Positions 1 to 7,662 of a DNA stretch of 64,000 bases are shown piece after piece. The stretch is from Paenibacillus ihumii (lineage in GTDB: Bacteria > Bacillota > Bacilli > Paenibacillales > Paenibacillaceae), in contig NZ_LN884298.1 in assembly GCF_001403875.1 (NCBI RefSeq), positions 124,001-188,000 on the forward strand. Reading direction: 5' to 3'. The translations under genes and the position numbers were made by a program. Under the pieces are notes generated by a model, which saw only the letters and a list, made by a program, of their open reading frames with translations, did no database searches and was not told where the DNA came from. The stretch's first letter is position 1. Each line of letters starts with the position of its first letter.

Positions 1-72
1 ACAGGAAGGACAGATGTCTCTGAAATTATTGGCGAACAGTTTGCCGCAGCGCGGACAATTGCCTAAATTCAT
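1..72 (-). CDS. yvyF: YvyF-type flagellar operon protein, N-terminal fragment
   Basis: Only the first 24 codons lie in the window. They read MNLGNCPRCGKLF and continue to a second CPSC pair, so two CxxC zinc-knuckle motifs are visible. This resembles the start of the YvyF family (TIGR03826), which in Bacillus lies between comFC and flgM. A GGGGG ribosome-binding site lies about 7 bases before the ATG at 72. The position just after comFC on the same strand supports the call. Function is not well established beyond its place in the flagellar/competence operon. The rest of the gene lies outside the window. Confidence 0.75.
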   Translation of the reverse strand, partial: MNLGNCPRCGKLFANNFRDICPSC

Positions 73-180
73 AACTATTCCCCCTACTACTCCATTCATA
101 AAGCCATTTATGATAGATTACCTTATTTTAGGGGCGTTCGTCCATAATTTCGTACAAAAGTACTGATATTTTGCTATACT

Positions 181-1095
181 TTAGGACCTTGCCCAAGTTA
201 GCCCGTATATTTCCCCGCAATATCCCAGCTCGGCACAGCTGTGCTGCAGTACAGCTGCGCAAGCATTCATTGTACTTCCCGTTGTATACACATCGTCCAC
301 CAGCAGCAAACGGATCCCCTTTTCCTGGTCAATCCGCACTCTCCCGGGCCTTAAAATTATCCTTCCCAGCTGCTCAGCTGCATGGGGTAAGGCCTGAAAT
401 ACGCCTTGCATGCTTTTGAGCCTTTCATTTCTGCTCTTGAAGCTTTGCTTGCCGGTATGCCGAACACGGGCTAAAAGATGCAACAACGGCAAGCTTCTCC
501 CCCTATTTCCCCCAGCTAAAGCTGCTCCTCTAGCCAGTTCTTCTGCTTGATTAAATCCGCGTTCTCCCCATCTTTCTTCACTCAGCGGAACGAAAGTCAC
601 CGCATCGAAAAATGCCCCCCGCAACCCAAGCTCTTTCTTCATTTGCTCCAGAGCTCGGCCCATCATTCTCGCCAGTACTGCGCTATAAGCTTCATGACCC
701 CGGTATTTATACAGAGCGAGCCATTGGCGCATAGCGGCATTATAGGCCACGCTGCTGCGGTTCATAACCAAAGGACGCTGTATGTCTCCGCCCCGGCTGC
801 AATCCGGGCAGCCGACATGTCGGCCGCAGACAGGGCACCGCGGATCGATGATCCAGGGAATGCTCGCATAGCATGTCAGGCATAACTCAGGATAGCCGGG
901 AACCTCCACAGAGATCCTTTTGCCGCAAGCCAAACAAGAGTCTCCTGTCCGAGCCAGCAATTGATGGATTGGCCGCAGCATCCCTGACAAGAACTGATTA
1001 AGGCGGCCGGAAAGCAGGGGCAAAGCGTCTGCACAATTTCTGTGCAGGCTCCATTCTAACTCGTTATCACGCTCAGCGTTACATCTTACTATCAC
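181..1095 (-). CDS. comFC: ComF family protein (ComFC), phosphoribosyltransferase-like
   Basis: A 304-residue protein with an N-terminal zinc-binding cluster of CxxC pairs (CLACGKR near residue 55, CLTC, CPVCGRHVGCPDC) followed by a phosphoribosyltransferase-type fold ending in the PRPP-binding signature LLLVDDVYTTGSTM near residue 265. This is the ComFC/GntX architecture; ComFC is needed for DNA uptake in naturally competent bacteria and acts in the cytoplasm. The start is a GTG at 1095 with AAAAGGAGG about 8 bases upstream. It is longer than B. subtilis ComFC (about 240 residues) because of an N-terminal extension of roughly 50 residues. It follows comFA on the same strand after a repeat-filled gap of about 0.9 kb, whereas in Bacillus the com genes are tightly packed. 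Confidence 0.9.
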   Translation of the reverse strand: MIVRCNAERDNELEWSLHRNCADALPLLSGRLNQFLSGMLRPIHQLLARTGDSCLACGKRISVEVPGYPELCLTCYASIPWIIDPRCPVCGRHVGCPDCSRGGDIQRPLVMNRSSVAYNAAMRQWLALYKYRGHEAYSAVLARMMGRALEQMKKELGLRGAFFDAVTFVPLSEERWGERGFNQAEELARGAALAGGNRGRSLPLLHLLARVRHTGKQSFKSRNERLKSMQGVFQALPHAAEQLGRIILRPGRVRIDQEKGIRLLLVDDVYTTGSTMNACAAVLQHSCAELGYCGEIYGLTWARS

Positions 1096-2021
1096 GGCTG
1101 ATCCTCCTTTTACTCTTATTCACGTTGGATTACCTGCACAGCTTAAATCGCGGCGTATGCTAGACCGCGGCCATCTATGGGCCAATAATGCATACCGCAG
1201 CTAATTAGAAGCGTCTGCAAGCGATTAGATAGCCTAGAAAACACGCGCGAAGCAGCCCCCGGATCGTTGATTACTACGCACCGTAAATAGGTTAACGAAA
1301 AAATTAAAAAGTTAAATGAACGGCTTCATACGTTGACTGCATGCATCCTTTAGCTGCCATAATTCGGGGCCGATCCACACATATTGAGGTCGTTTTTACC
1401 TGTTGCTTACATATAAGGCAACTATATACCCGACTGCATATGTAAGGACTTATGTACCTCCCCCACTGCTTAGTAGGCTTAGGCCGCTCATGTACCTGCT
1501 GCTTCATTATGTTGGGCTACTTATGTACCCGCTGCTTACATGGCTGGGTTACTTATGTAGCTGCTGTTTTATATGTTGAGCTACTCATGCACCCGCTCCA
1601 TTACATGCTGGGCTACTTATGTAGCTGCTGTTTCATATACTTAGGTCACTCATGCTCTTGATATGCTTAGGGCACTCATGCTCTACTGCTTAATATGCTT
1701 AGGGCACTCATGCTCTACTGCTTAATATGCTTAGGGCACCCATGCATGCTAGCTCTACTGCTACACATGTTGCGCTTACTTATGTAGCTAGCTGCCTTAA
1801 ATATAAGGCTACTGCTCGTGTTGAGCTGTTCCATATGCCGATAAACATAACAATTACTCCTGTTCAGCCAGGCTGCGCCAGGTCCACGGCGTCAAGTCGG
1901 ACGCAAACATAAAAGTACTTCTGTTGTAAGCTCCAGCTCTCTAGCTATCTCACTCTTTAGCTCTTGTAACCATTTGTGATACTGAGTCACTCCTATAAAA
2001 ACTCTTCGCTCCCTCAGTTTT
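1096..2021. repeat. Non-coding gap with degenerate tandem repeats (comFC-comFA)
   Basis: No convincing gene. From about 1441 to 1800 the sequence is built of short related units ending in 'ggctacttatgtacc' or 'ggcactcatgctctac'. Three near-identical copies of a 32-bp unit (start CTTAGGGCACTCATGC) lie at about 1668-1765; the units to the left are more diverged. The remainder (1096-1440, 1800-2021) shows no recognisable element. The comFB gene found at this place in Bacillus is not present. Confidence 0.7.
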
Positions 2022-3421
2022 TCATTCTCCCTTCTTAGGATTTGCTGTCCGCAAAAAACCACTTTTGATGGCAATCTTGTTCATTGACTTGATCTGCTTT
2101 ACGGCTGCACGCTGCGCAGAGGTCCATTCGGGAGAAGCAAAGACGACGATCCCATTAGGGTCGTCCTTGGAGCGCCCAGCCCTGCCGGCCATTTGAACGA
2201 GGGAAGCCTCGTCAAACAGCTCGCTATCGGCATCCAAAATGTATACATCGCTTTTCGGCACAGTCACGCCTCGTTCGAGAATGGTCGTCGTTACAAGTAT
2301 GCGGATTTCCCCCGAACGGAAGGCAAGTACTTTATTGGAGCGTTCCTCATCCTGGGAGGATGTGCCTTCGATGGACAGTGCCGGAAATTTACCTCTCAGC
2401 AGGGTCACAAAAGGCTTAATATGCCAAATTCGGGATACAAACATAAAGATTTGTGCTCCGCGCTGAATCGACTCATTCAAGGGGGTAAGCAGCGAAGCAG
2501 AGAGCCGTTGACGCTGTAGCGCATGCTCTACTGACCCCATAGCAGCACGCCGCGGCACGGGCAGCGGGTATCCGTGAAAACGCGCAGGAACTTTAGCATG
2601 GCGCAGCTTTCCCCGGCGGATCTCGCGTTGTAAGGAAAGCGGAGGCGTAGCCGACAAATAGATGAAATACCCATTTGGCTTACACGAAGCCTCCGCTGCA
2701 AAAGCCAGCATAGGATCATTATGGTATGGAAAAGCGTCCAGCTCATCGATAATGACCAGATCGAATGCTTGGTGGAAGCGCAGCAGTTGATGCGTCGTTG
2801 CCAAAAAAAGACGCGCTTGCTCCCACCGCTGAGTACTGCCTCCATAAAGAACTGCTGCTGGCTCGCTTGGAAACGCTGCTGCAATCCGGGGCGCAAGCTC
2901 CAGCACAACATCCCTTCTCGGTGTAGCTACCAGCACCGTGCCTCCGCGATCAAGCGCATACTGAATCAAAGGAAAGATCATCTCCGTCTTTCCCGCTCCG
3001 GTCACGGCCCAGAGCAGAAAGCGCGGGATTGGCGGCGGCACGGCATTCTTAGGCGCGGCATTGTTAGAGTTGGCATTGCTAGACATGGCACTGTTAGGCG
3101 TTGCACTATTGAGCGTTGCACCGTTAGGAGTCCCACCGTTAGGTGTAGCGCTGTTAGACGTTGCACCGTTAGGTGTAGTGCCGTTAGGTGTAGTGCCGTT
3201 AGGTGTAGTGCCGTTAGGTGTAGTGCCGTTAGGTGTAGTGCCGTTAGGTGTAGTGCCGTTAGGTGTAGCACCGTTAGATGTAGCACCGTTAGATGTAGTG
3301 CCGTTAGGTGCAGTACCGTTAGATGCAGCACTCTTAAGCTTGCAGGCTCCGCCCTGAAGCAAAGCGGTAATGGTCGAGCGCTGTACATTGCCTCGATCAT
3401 AGCCTGCAAATTGATCATGTG
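2022..3421 (-). CDS. comFA: ComFA DNA translocase/helicase, C-terminal part (gene broken by assembly artefact)
   Basis: This encodes the helicase portion of ComFA, the membrane-associated DEAD-family ATPase thought to drive single-stranded DNA uptake. Visible motifs are Walker A WAVTGAGKTEM, motif Ia VLVATPRRDVVLELAPR, the DEAD-type box IIDELDAFPY, motif III LSATPP, then TTTILERGVTVPK and QMAGRAGRS of the second RecA lobe. Upstream of the helicase is a low-complexity linker of about 19 five-residue repeats (consensus TTPNG), unusual for the family. The first start-like codon in frame is a TTG at 3362, but this is not a true start: the gene should be continuous with the N-terminal fragment at 3777-4508. 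The boundary near 3421 is my estimate of where ComFA sequence gives way to foreign sequence. The four-cysteine zinc finger that precedes the helicase in ComFA is absent. Confidence 0.8.
3057..3331. repeat. 15-bp in-frame tandem repeat inside comFA
   Basis: About 18 units of a 15-bp repeat (consensus ccgttaggtgtagtg on the plus strand). The central units at about 3171-3260 are identical; the outer ones diverge. On the minus strand they encode TTPNG pentapeptides, giving a flexible Asn/Gly/Thr/Pro linker ahead of the helicase core. The unit length is a multiple of three, so copy-number change keeps the reading frame. Confidence 0.9.
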
Positions 3422-3654
3422 CAGCGCCTTGACCTGAGCTTCCTTTCTTAACCGCTCCTTCATGACGATGCGTTCGATCACGTGATTATTCGTCTCGATA
3501 AGTCCGTTGAAATCCTGCGCGAGCTGTCCCAGCTCATCCGGCTTGGTATCGCTGATTCGCAAATGGGAGTTGCCGTTGATGACCTTCCTCATCCTCGATA
3601 CGATACGGTTCAGCCGCAGCACAATCGTCTTCACCATGACGTCGCATGTCCAAG
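3422..3654 (-). pseudogene. Misplaced fragment of a HAMP-domain sensor histidine kinase
   Basis: One minus-strand frame reads as a HAMP linker followed by the start of a YesM-type kinase: RLNRIVSRMRKVINGN, then DELGQLAQDFNGLIE, then KERLRKEAQVKAL. In that family KEAQLKAL is normally followed by QxQINPHFLYNTL, but here the similarity stops at about 3421. No other part of a kinase gene is nearby, and the fragment lies inside comFA. I interpret it as sequence from elsewhere in the genome joined by mis-assembly; it has no start, stop or neighbours of its own. Boundaries are approximate. Confidence 0.65.
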
Positions 3655-3739
3655 GGCCCTTCCACACGCCGATCGACGCCATGAACTTCTGCAGTTCCGC
3701 CAAGGTCATGCCTGAGCTGCTGCCGTTCTTCTCTGCAGC
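3655..3739. other. Artefactual 85-bp copy of 9222-9306
   Basis: These 85 bases are identical, in the same orientation, to 9222-9306 inside the phosphodiester-glycosidase gene (encoding MTLAELQKFMASIGVWKG on the minus strand). Identity ends at a GGCCCT on the left and exactly at the mosaic end on the right, where one shared C falls in both. This is the far end of a circularised mate-pair fragment, not a real duplication. Confidence 0.95.
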
Positions 3740-3776
3740 TGTCTCTTATACACATCTAGCTGTGTATAAGAGACAG
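3739..3776. other. Nextera mate-pair junction adapter (vector/adapter contamination)
   Basis: Positions 3739-3757 read CTGTCTCTTATACACATCT, the 19-bp Tn5 mosaic end. Positions 3758-3776 are its reverse complement with one substitution (C instead of A at 3760). Two head-to-head mosaic ends of 38 bp are the junction adapter of Nextera mate-pair libraries. Translation gives the peptides SYTHLAVYKRQ and MCIRDS, which I recall as recurring adapter-derived artefacts in protein databases. No transposase gene or target duplication is present, so a natural insertion is not supported. Confidence 0.97.
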
Positions 3777-4508
3777 GAGCTGCTGGAGCTCCGCTGCCAG
3801 CAGCGACCGGCCCGCCAGTGCGTCCCCCAGCCGCGACGCACCTTGGCCAATGGCCGCCATATCCCATATCTGCTTACTCAGCAGCTGTCTGTATTTTTCC
3901 CCCGTATCTGCCAGTTCCCTGGCCAGGTCCAGCTTTTGCCACCCAAGTCCAGACCTTCCTGCATCCTGCTCTGCATCCCGCTCTGCTTCCAACTCCCTCC
4001 CCTGAAGGCCTCTCACTGCGAGCTCCTCCTTTACCTCCAACCCCTCCGGTGTCATTCCCTTCTCCCTGGTCCATATCAGCCGCACAGGACGCAATCCTTC
4101 GATAAAATGCCTGTCCCGGTCCTTTTCAGCCTTTAATCGCCGTCCCAGCTCATCCTTCATGTACCTCCCCCACTCCTTTGCTCCCCACTCATCCATGTCG
4201 GCCCGATGGACAAATCCATCACGGAAGCTGATAGCCAAACCAAGGGGCAGTTTATCAGCTAGAAGCAGAAGTACCTCAGCCTCCCGTGCTGCAATCTCCT
4301 GCCTTGTCAGCGCCCTTGCCCTAGCACACTCATACAGCTCAGCCTCCTCCCTAAGCAGCCAATCATCACAGCTATTCGTCGAAATTCTCGTCACCCCGAC
4401 TGCCTTTTGTCCCATCTCCGTCCACCATGACAAATCAACGGCAAAATCAAGACTGACTCCAGCCTGCCATCCTTCCCTGTTTCTAACCGCGTACAAACAA
4501 ATTTTCAT
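3777..4508 (-). CDS. comFA: ComFA, N-terminal part (truncated by adapter artefact)
   Basis: The first 244 codons of the comFA gene, starting at the ATG at 4508 (MKICLYAVRNREGWQAG) with GGAGGGG about 9 bases upstream. The reading frame runs cleanly into the adapter at 3776, where six adapter-encoded residues (LSLIHS) precede a stop. This long N-terminal region, rich in charged residues and probably helical, has no named domain that I recognise and is much longer than the N-terminus of B. subtilis ComFA; assignment to comFA rests on its frame, strand and place directly upstream of the helicase part. The gene would exceed 700 residues once the missing middle is restored. Confidence 0.7.
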
Positions 4509-5013
4509 CCGGATCCCCTCCATCCATTCTATAATCATCTGAACCCACGACTACAAATCCAAATTTAAATACATTTCTTGCATCTGCTTTTGCTCCTTGC
4601 CAGGAATTGGGTCTATTAACTGTATTTCATATCTTAATAGCTTGTTTTTTGGATTTGGCTCCCATTGAAACTCATTTTAAATACATGAAATCCAGCTAAT
4701 TGCTTGTTTGACAGCTGACCGCAGCTTTTAAATGCAACATATCCAGCTATCGAATCATTTCCCAACCCCGAGGGAGTGAAATAAAGTTCTAAGTATGGGA
4801 TGCAGAGGTTTGGCTTATTGTTTTCCCTCGATACGTTCTTTTCGCGTTCTTTTAACCTCCTCTTCACTTCCTTTCCACCCAATCCCTCTCCACTCTCGAT
4901 CCTCGATCACTCACTACTTCCCGTCCCAAGCAACATAAAAAAGCACACCCTTGGCCATGCCGAAGAGTGTGCTTCACATCTTACGTTTCATCAATATATT
5001 CAATTGACTCGAG
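4509..5013. repeat. Intergenic region with two dispersed AT-rich repeats
   Basis: No gene seen. It holds two copies of the dispersed repeat described in the findings: 4675-4703 (ttttaaatacatgaaatcc, then agctaattgc) and a diverged copy at 4726-4750 (ttttaaatgcaacatatcc, then agctat). A third, weaker resemblance lies at about 4551-4585. The right end carries the terminator listed separately. Confidence 0.6.
4936..4972 (-). terminator. Rho-independent terminator after the small glycosyltransferase-like gene
   Basis: On the minus strand AAGCACACTCTT pairs with AAGGGTGTGCTT across a short loop and is followed by a run of T. It lies about 40 bases past the stop of the gene ending at 5014. Confidence 0.8.
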
Positions 5014-5445
5014 CTATGCCTGAACATACGGTATCTTAGCCGCCTCATGCGGCACCCGAAGATCGATGAATTTCAATTGTTCCCCTTCGTCAGGGACACT
5101 GCGGCGGATCATGTCATGCTCATCCTGAATTCCGGTCCGGCCGATCACGGTCAGATTCAGCCTGTTGGCGTACTTCATCCGCTCGATAATGGCCAGCGTG
5201 TCATCCTGTGAACCCTCGTCCAGTATCGTAATCCTTAGTGATTGCGCGCTTAAGCAGCTATACCACATAAGCGCCCGCAAATACCACTCGATTTGGTTCT
5301 CATGATTATAGGCCACCAGAATATAGTGAACCTGCTTTCGGGGGATCGATGGATTCTTTAAATGCCTGCTGTAGAAAAGATGCACCAGCGTCCCGGCAAT
5401 GCCATAACTAAACAATATCCAGATCCAGGCCATGTAAGGAAACAT
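5014..5445 (-). CDS. Small membrane-anchored glycosyltransferase-like protein
   Basis: A 143-residue protein starting at ATG 5445, with AAGGAGG 9 bases upstream. Residues 1-25 form one hydrophobic segment (YMAWIWILFSYGIAGTLVHLF). The rest has the look of the N-terminal half of a GT-A glycosyltransferase: HYILVAYNHENQIEWYLRAL, then RITILDEGSQDDTLAIIERM (compare V.D.GS.D.T of GT2 enzymes). The acceptor-binding half and the DxD motif are missing, so it is either a specialised short protein or a degenerate one. It lies between degU and comFA in the same direction, where Bacillus has degV. Function unknown. Confidence 0.65.
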   Translation of the reverse strand: MFPYMAWIWILFSYGIAGTLVHLFYSRHLKNPSIPRKQVHYILVAYNHENQIEWYLRALMWYSCLSAQSLRITILDEGSQDDTLAIIERMKYANRLNLTVIGRTGIQDEHDMIRRSVPDEGEQLKFIDLRVPHEAAKIPYVQA

Positions 5446-5719
5446 GCGACTCAACCTCCTTATGCGACAATATATGCCGCCGGAAGCAGGTCGGTTACTG
5501 GGCTTACATCTTCTGTCCCAGACAGGACAGAGCGTCTTTCCTTCGTCGCAATAGAATTATGCTGCCTAGCTGTATGTACAAGCCAAACTGCTGCTTCTTA
5601 TCCTTGTCACAAAACAATGATTGCGACCTCACATTTCAATTTCAAGAAAATATTGGAAACATACAGGCGTCAAAGATCCCTGCTGGAGCCCATTCCCGGC
5701 TGTAGCAAGTTTCTTCGTG

Positions 5720-6448
5720 CTATAAGGTTACCCATCCAAATTTGATGGCATTGATTACCGCCTGGGTCCGATCATCCACATCCATTTTTTGCAAAATGCT
5801 GCTGACATGGTTCTTAACTGTCTTCTCGCTAATGAACAAGTGCTCGCCGATCATTTTATTGCTGCGGCCTTCCGCCATCAGACGAAGCACCTCTGCCTCG
5901 CGTCTCGTCAGCGGGTTATCGTCGCCGGCTACAAATTTAACCCCAGCCTCGCGAATGGCGCTGTCTTCCGCAATAGCCCCTGTCTCGCTTAAGTACTCCA
6001 TCCGCCGCAGCTGCTGAATCAGCTTGCCCGTCACCTTCGGGTGAATAAAAGCGTTGCCCTCGGCTACGGTGCGAATCGCATTAACAAGCGATTCCGCCTC
6101 CATATCTTTAAGCAAATAACCAGTGGCTCCTTTGCGAAGCGTTTCAAATACATAACTCTCGTCGTCATGAATGGAGAGAATGATTACCTTTACCTCAGGA
6201 AGAGCATCGCGCAGCTCCGCTGTCGCATCCACTCCGTTCAATTGCGGCATATTAATGTCCATCAGGACGATTTCAGGAGAAAACTGCTGGCAGCATTCCA
6301 ACACCTGAGAGCCGTCGCCGCATTCGCCGACAACTTCAATGTCTTCCTCCATGTTTAAAATCCGTTTTAGCCCTTCGCGAAAAAGTTGATGATCATCAGC
6401 TAAGAGAACTTTGATTGTTTGTCTAGTATTAGAAATAAGATTATCCAT
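5720..6448 (-). CDS. degU: DegU-type response regulator
   Basis: A 242-residue NarL/FixJ-family regulator. The receiver domain is residues 12-130, with acidic pocket ADDH near residues 17-20, phosphoacceptor Asp64 in VLMDINMP and conserved Lys in YLLKDM. The LuxR-type helix-turn-helix is near residues 178-240 (LTRREAEVLRLMAEGRSNKMIGEHLF, split here only by my citation). DegU controls exoenzymes, motility and competence in Bacillus. Its start overlaps the end of degS by 8 bases, so the pair is co-translated. Confidence 0.95.
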   Translation of the reverse strand: MDNLISNTRQTIKVLLADDHQLFREGLKRILNMEEDIEVVGECGDGSQVLECCQQFSPEIVLMDINMPQLNGVDATAELRDALPEVKVIILSIHDDESYVFETLRKGATGYLLKDMEAESLVNAIRTVAEGNAFIHPKVTGKLIQQLRRMEYLSETGAIAEDSAIREAGVKFVAGDDNPLTRREAEVLRLMAEGRSNKMIGEHLFISEKTVKNHVSSILQKMDVDDRTQAVINAIKFGWVTL

Positions 6449-7613
6449 CCTGTAACTCCTTCCTCTTCTCTGCGTTTGTCGGGATATGGATGACGATTTT
6501 GGTGCCCAAATTCGCCGTTGATTCTATTTCCATTCTTCCTTCCAGCAATTCTACTCTTTCCCGCATGCCAATCAATCCAAAATGGGTATGCTCCTTGTTC
6601 TTTAGCTCCAGCTGATCCACCTTGAATCCCAGTCCGTTATCCTGCACCATGATTTTAACCATTTGGGCTTGATACGTAATCTCTACGACGACATACGTTG
6701 GAAAGGCATGCTTTGCCGCATTGGTGAGCGCTTCCTGGACCAATCTGAATACCGCCGCTTCCATGGCGGAGCTCAGACGGTATTCCTTGCCTCTTGTCTC
6801 AAAGGTCGTCCGGATTTTGGTCTTTTCTTCATAGTCATGCACATACTTGCGCAGTGTAGGAATGAGCCCCAAATCATCCAAAGCCATCGGTCTAAGATTA
6901 AAGATGACTTTTCGCATCTCTTCCAAGCTGGAGCGCACTTGTGCCTTCAAGTCTATTATTTCGTCCTGGACCATCTTAAATTCCTGCCTAGCTAGCATTC
7001 TTTCTACAATTTCCGTCCTAAGTACTAGATTCGCGAGCAATTGTGCAGGTCCATCGTGAATCTCCCGGGAGATGCGCTTGCGCTCCTCTTCCTGGGCTAG
7101 AATTATTTTCAAGCCGATGATCTGACGGTTCTTGGCGGATTCCAGAATCCGCGTAACTTGTCCCAGCTCCCCTGACAAGTATTCTAACACAACTCCCATC
7201 TGCGTGCCGATCGTCTCGGCCCGTTCCACGGACTTGTCCACATTGCGGGCCCTCTTCTGAAGCTCGTCGCGTCTGGCCTTCAGGTACATTTCCTTCTCAC
7301 GATAAATAAGCAGGTCGAGCTGCAGCTGTGTCGCTCTCTCGTAGGCCTGCTTGATATCCTCTTCTTTATATCGCACAAAATCCCGGCTGACTTCCGTCAG
7401 CCGGATGCGCGAACGCCGGTAATTCACTTCAAGCTGGTCGACCTTCTCCACGGTCTCCGCGGTCTCCTTCATGACCTGCTGAAGCTCGTTATTCAGCGTT
7501 TTCAGCTCATTTCGTGCCGAATCCAATATTTCCAGCATTTGCAGTTTGCTGTTCTCCATAACGCTTATAGCGTTCTTAATCACGCGATCTATAGCATCGG
7601 CTTGAAAGTCCAA
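6441..7613 (-). CDS. degS: DegS-type sensor histidine kinase
   Basis: A 390-residue cytoplasmic kinase without membrane segments. Residues 10-180 are a long coiled-coil sensor region (DegS domain). The HisKA_3 phosphorylation box is RISREIHDGPAQLLANL near residues 180-196, and a HATPase domain follows at about 285-380 with an N-box (EALTNAAKHA) and a GLGF glycine motif. It phosphorylates and dephosphorylates DegU. The start is a TTG at 7613 (MDFQADAID) with GGAGAAGG upstream; no better-placed ATG precedes the conserved region. Confidence 0.93.
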   Translation of the reverse strand: MDFQADAIDRVIKNAISVMENSKLQMLEILDSARNELKTLNNELQQVMKETAETVEKVDQLEVNYRRSRIRLTEVSRDFVRYKEEDIKQAYERATQLQLDLLIYREKEMYLKARRDELQKRARNVDKSVERAETIGTQMGVVLEYLSGELGQVTRILESAKNRQIIGLKIILAQEEERKRISREIHDGPAQLLANLVLRTEIVERMLARQEFKMVQDEIIDLKAQVRSSLEEMRKVIFNLRPMALDDLGLIPTLRKYVHDYEEKTKIRTTFETRGKEYRLSSAMEAAVFRLVQEALTNAAKHAFPTYVVVEITYQAQMVKIMVQDNGLGFKVDQLELKNKEHTHFGLIGMRERVELLEGRMEIESTANLGTKIVIHIPTNAEKRKELQDG

Positions 7614-7662
7614 TTACACCTTCTCCATTTCCTTGTATCCATATCTGCCATATTTAATCATA

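Noticed and set aside
3534..3755. Short open frames over the comFA break, including one ending in MCIRDS-type sequence
   Set aside because: They run through the mosaic-end adapter or the misjoined fragments and are artefacts.
3738..3777. Natural Tn5/IS50 insertion
   Set aside because: Only two head-to-head 19-bp ends with nothing between them, no transposase and no 9-bp target duplication.
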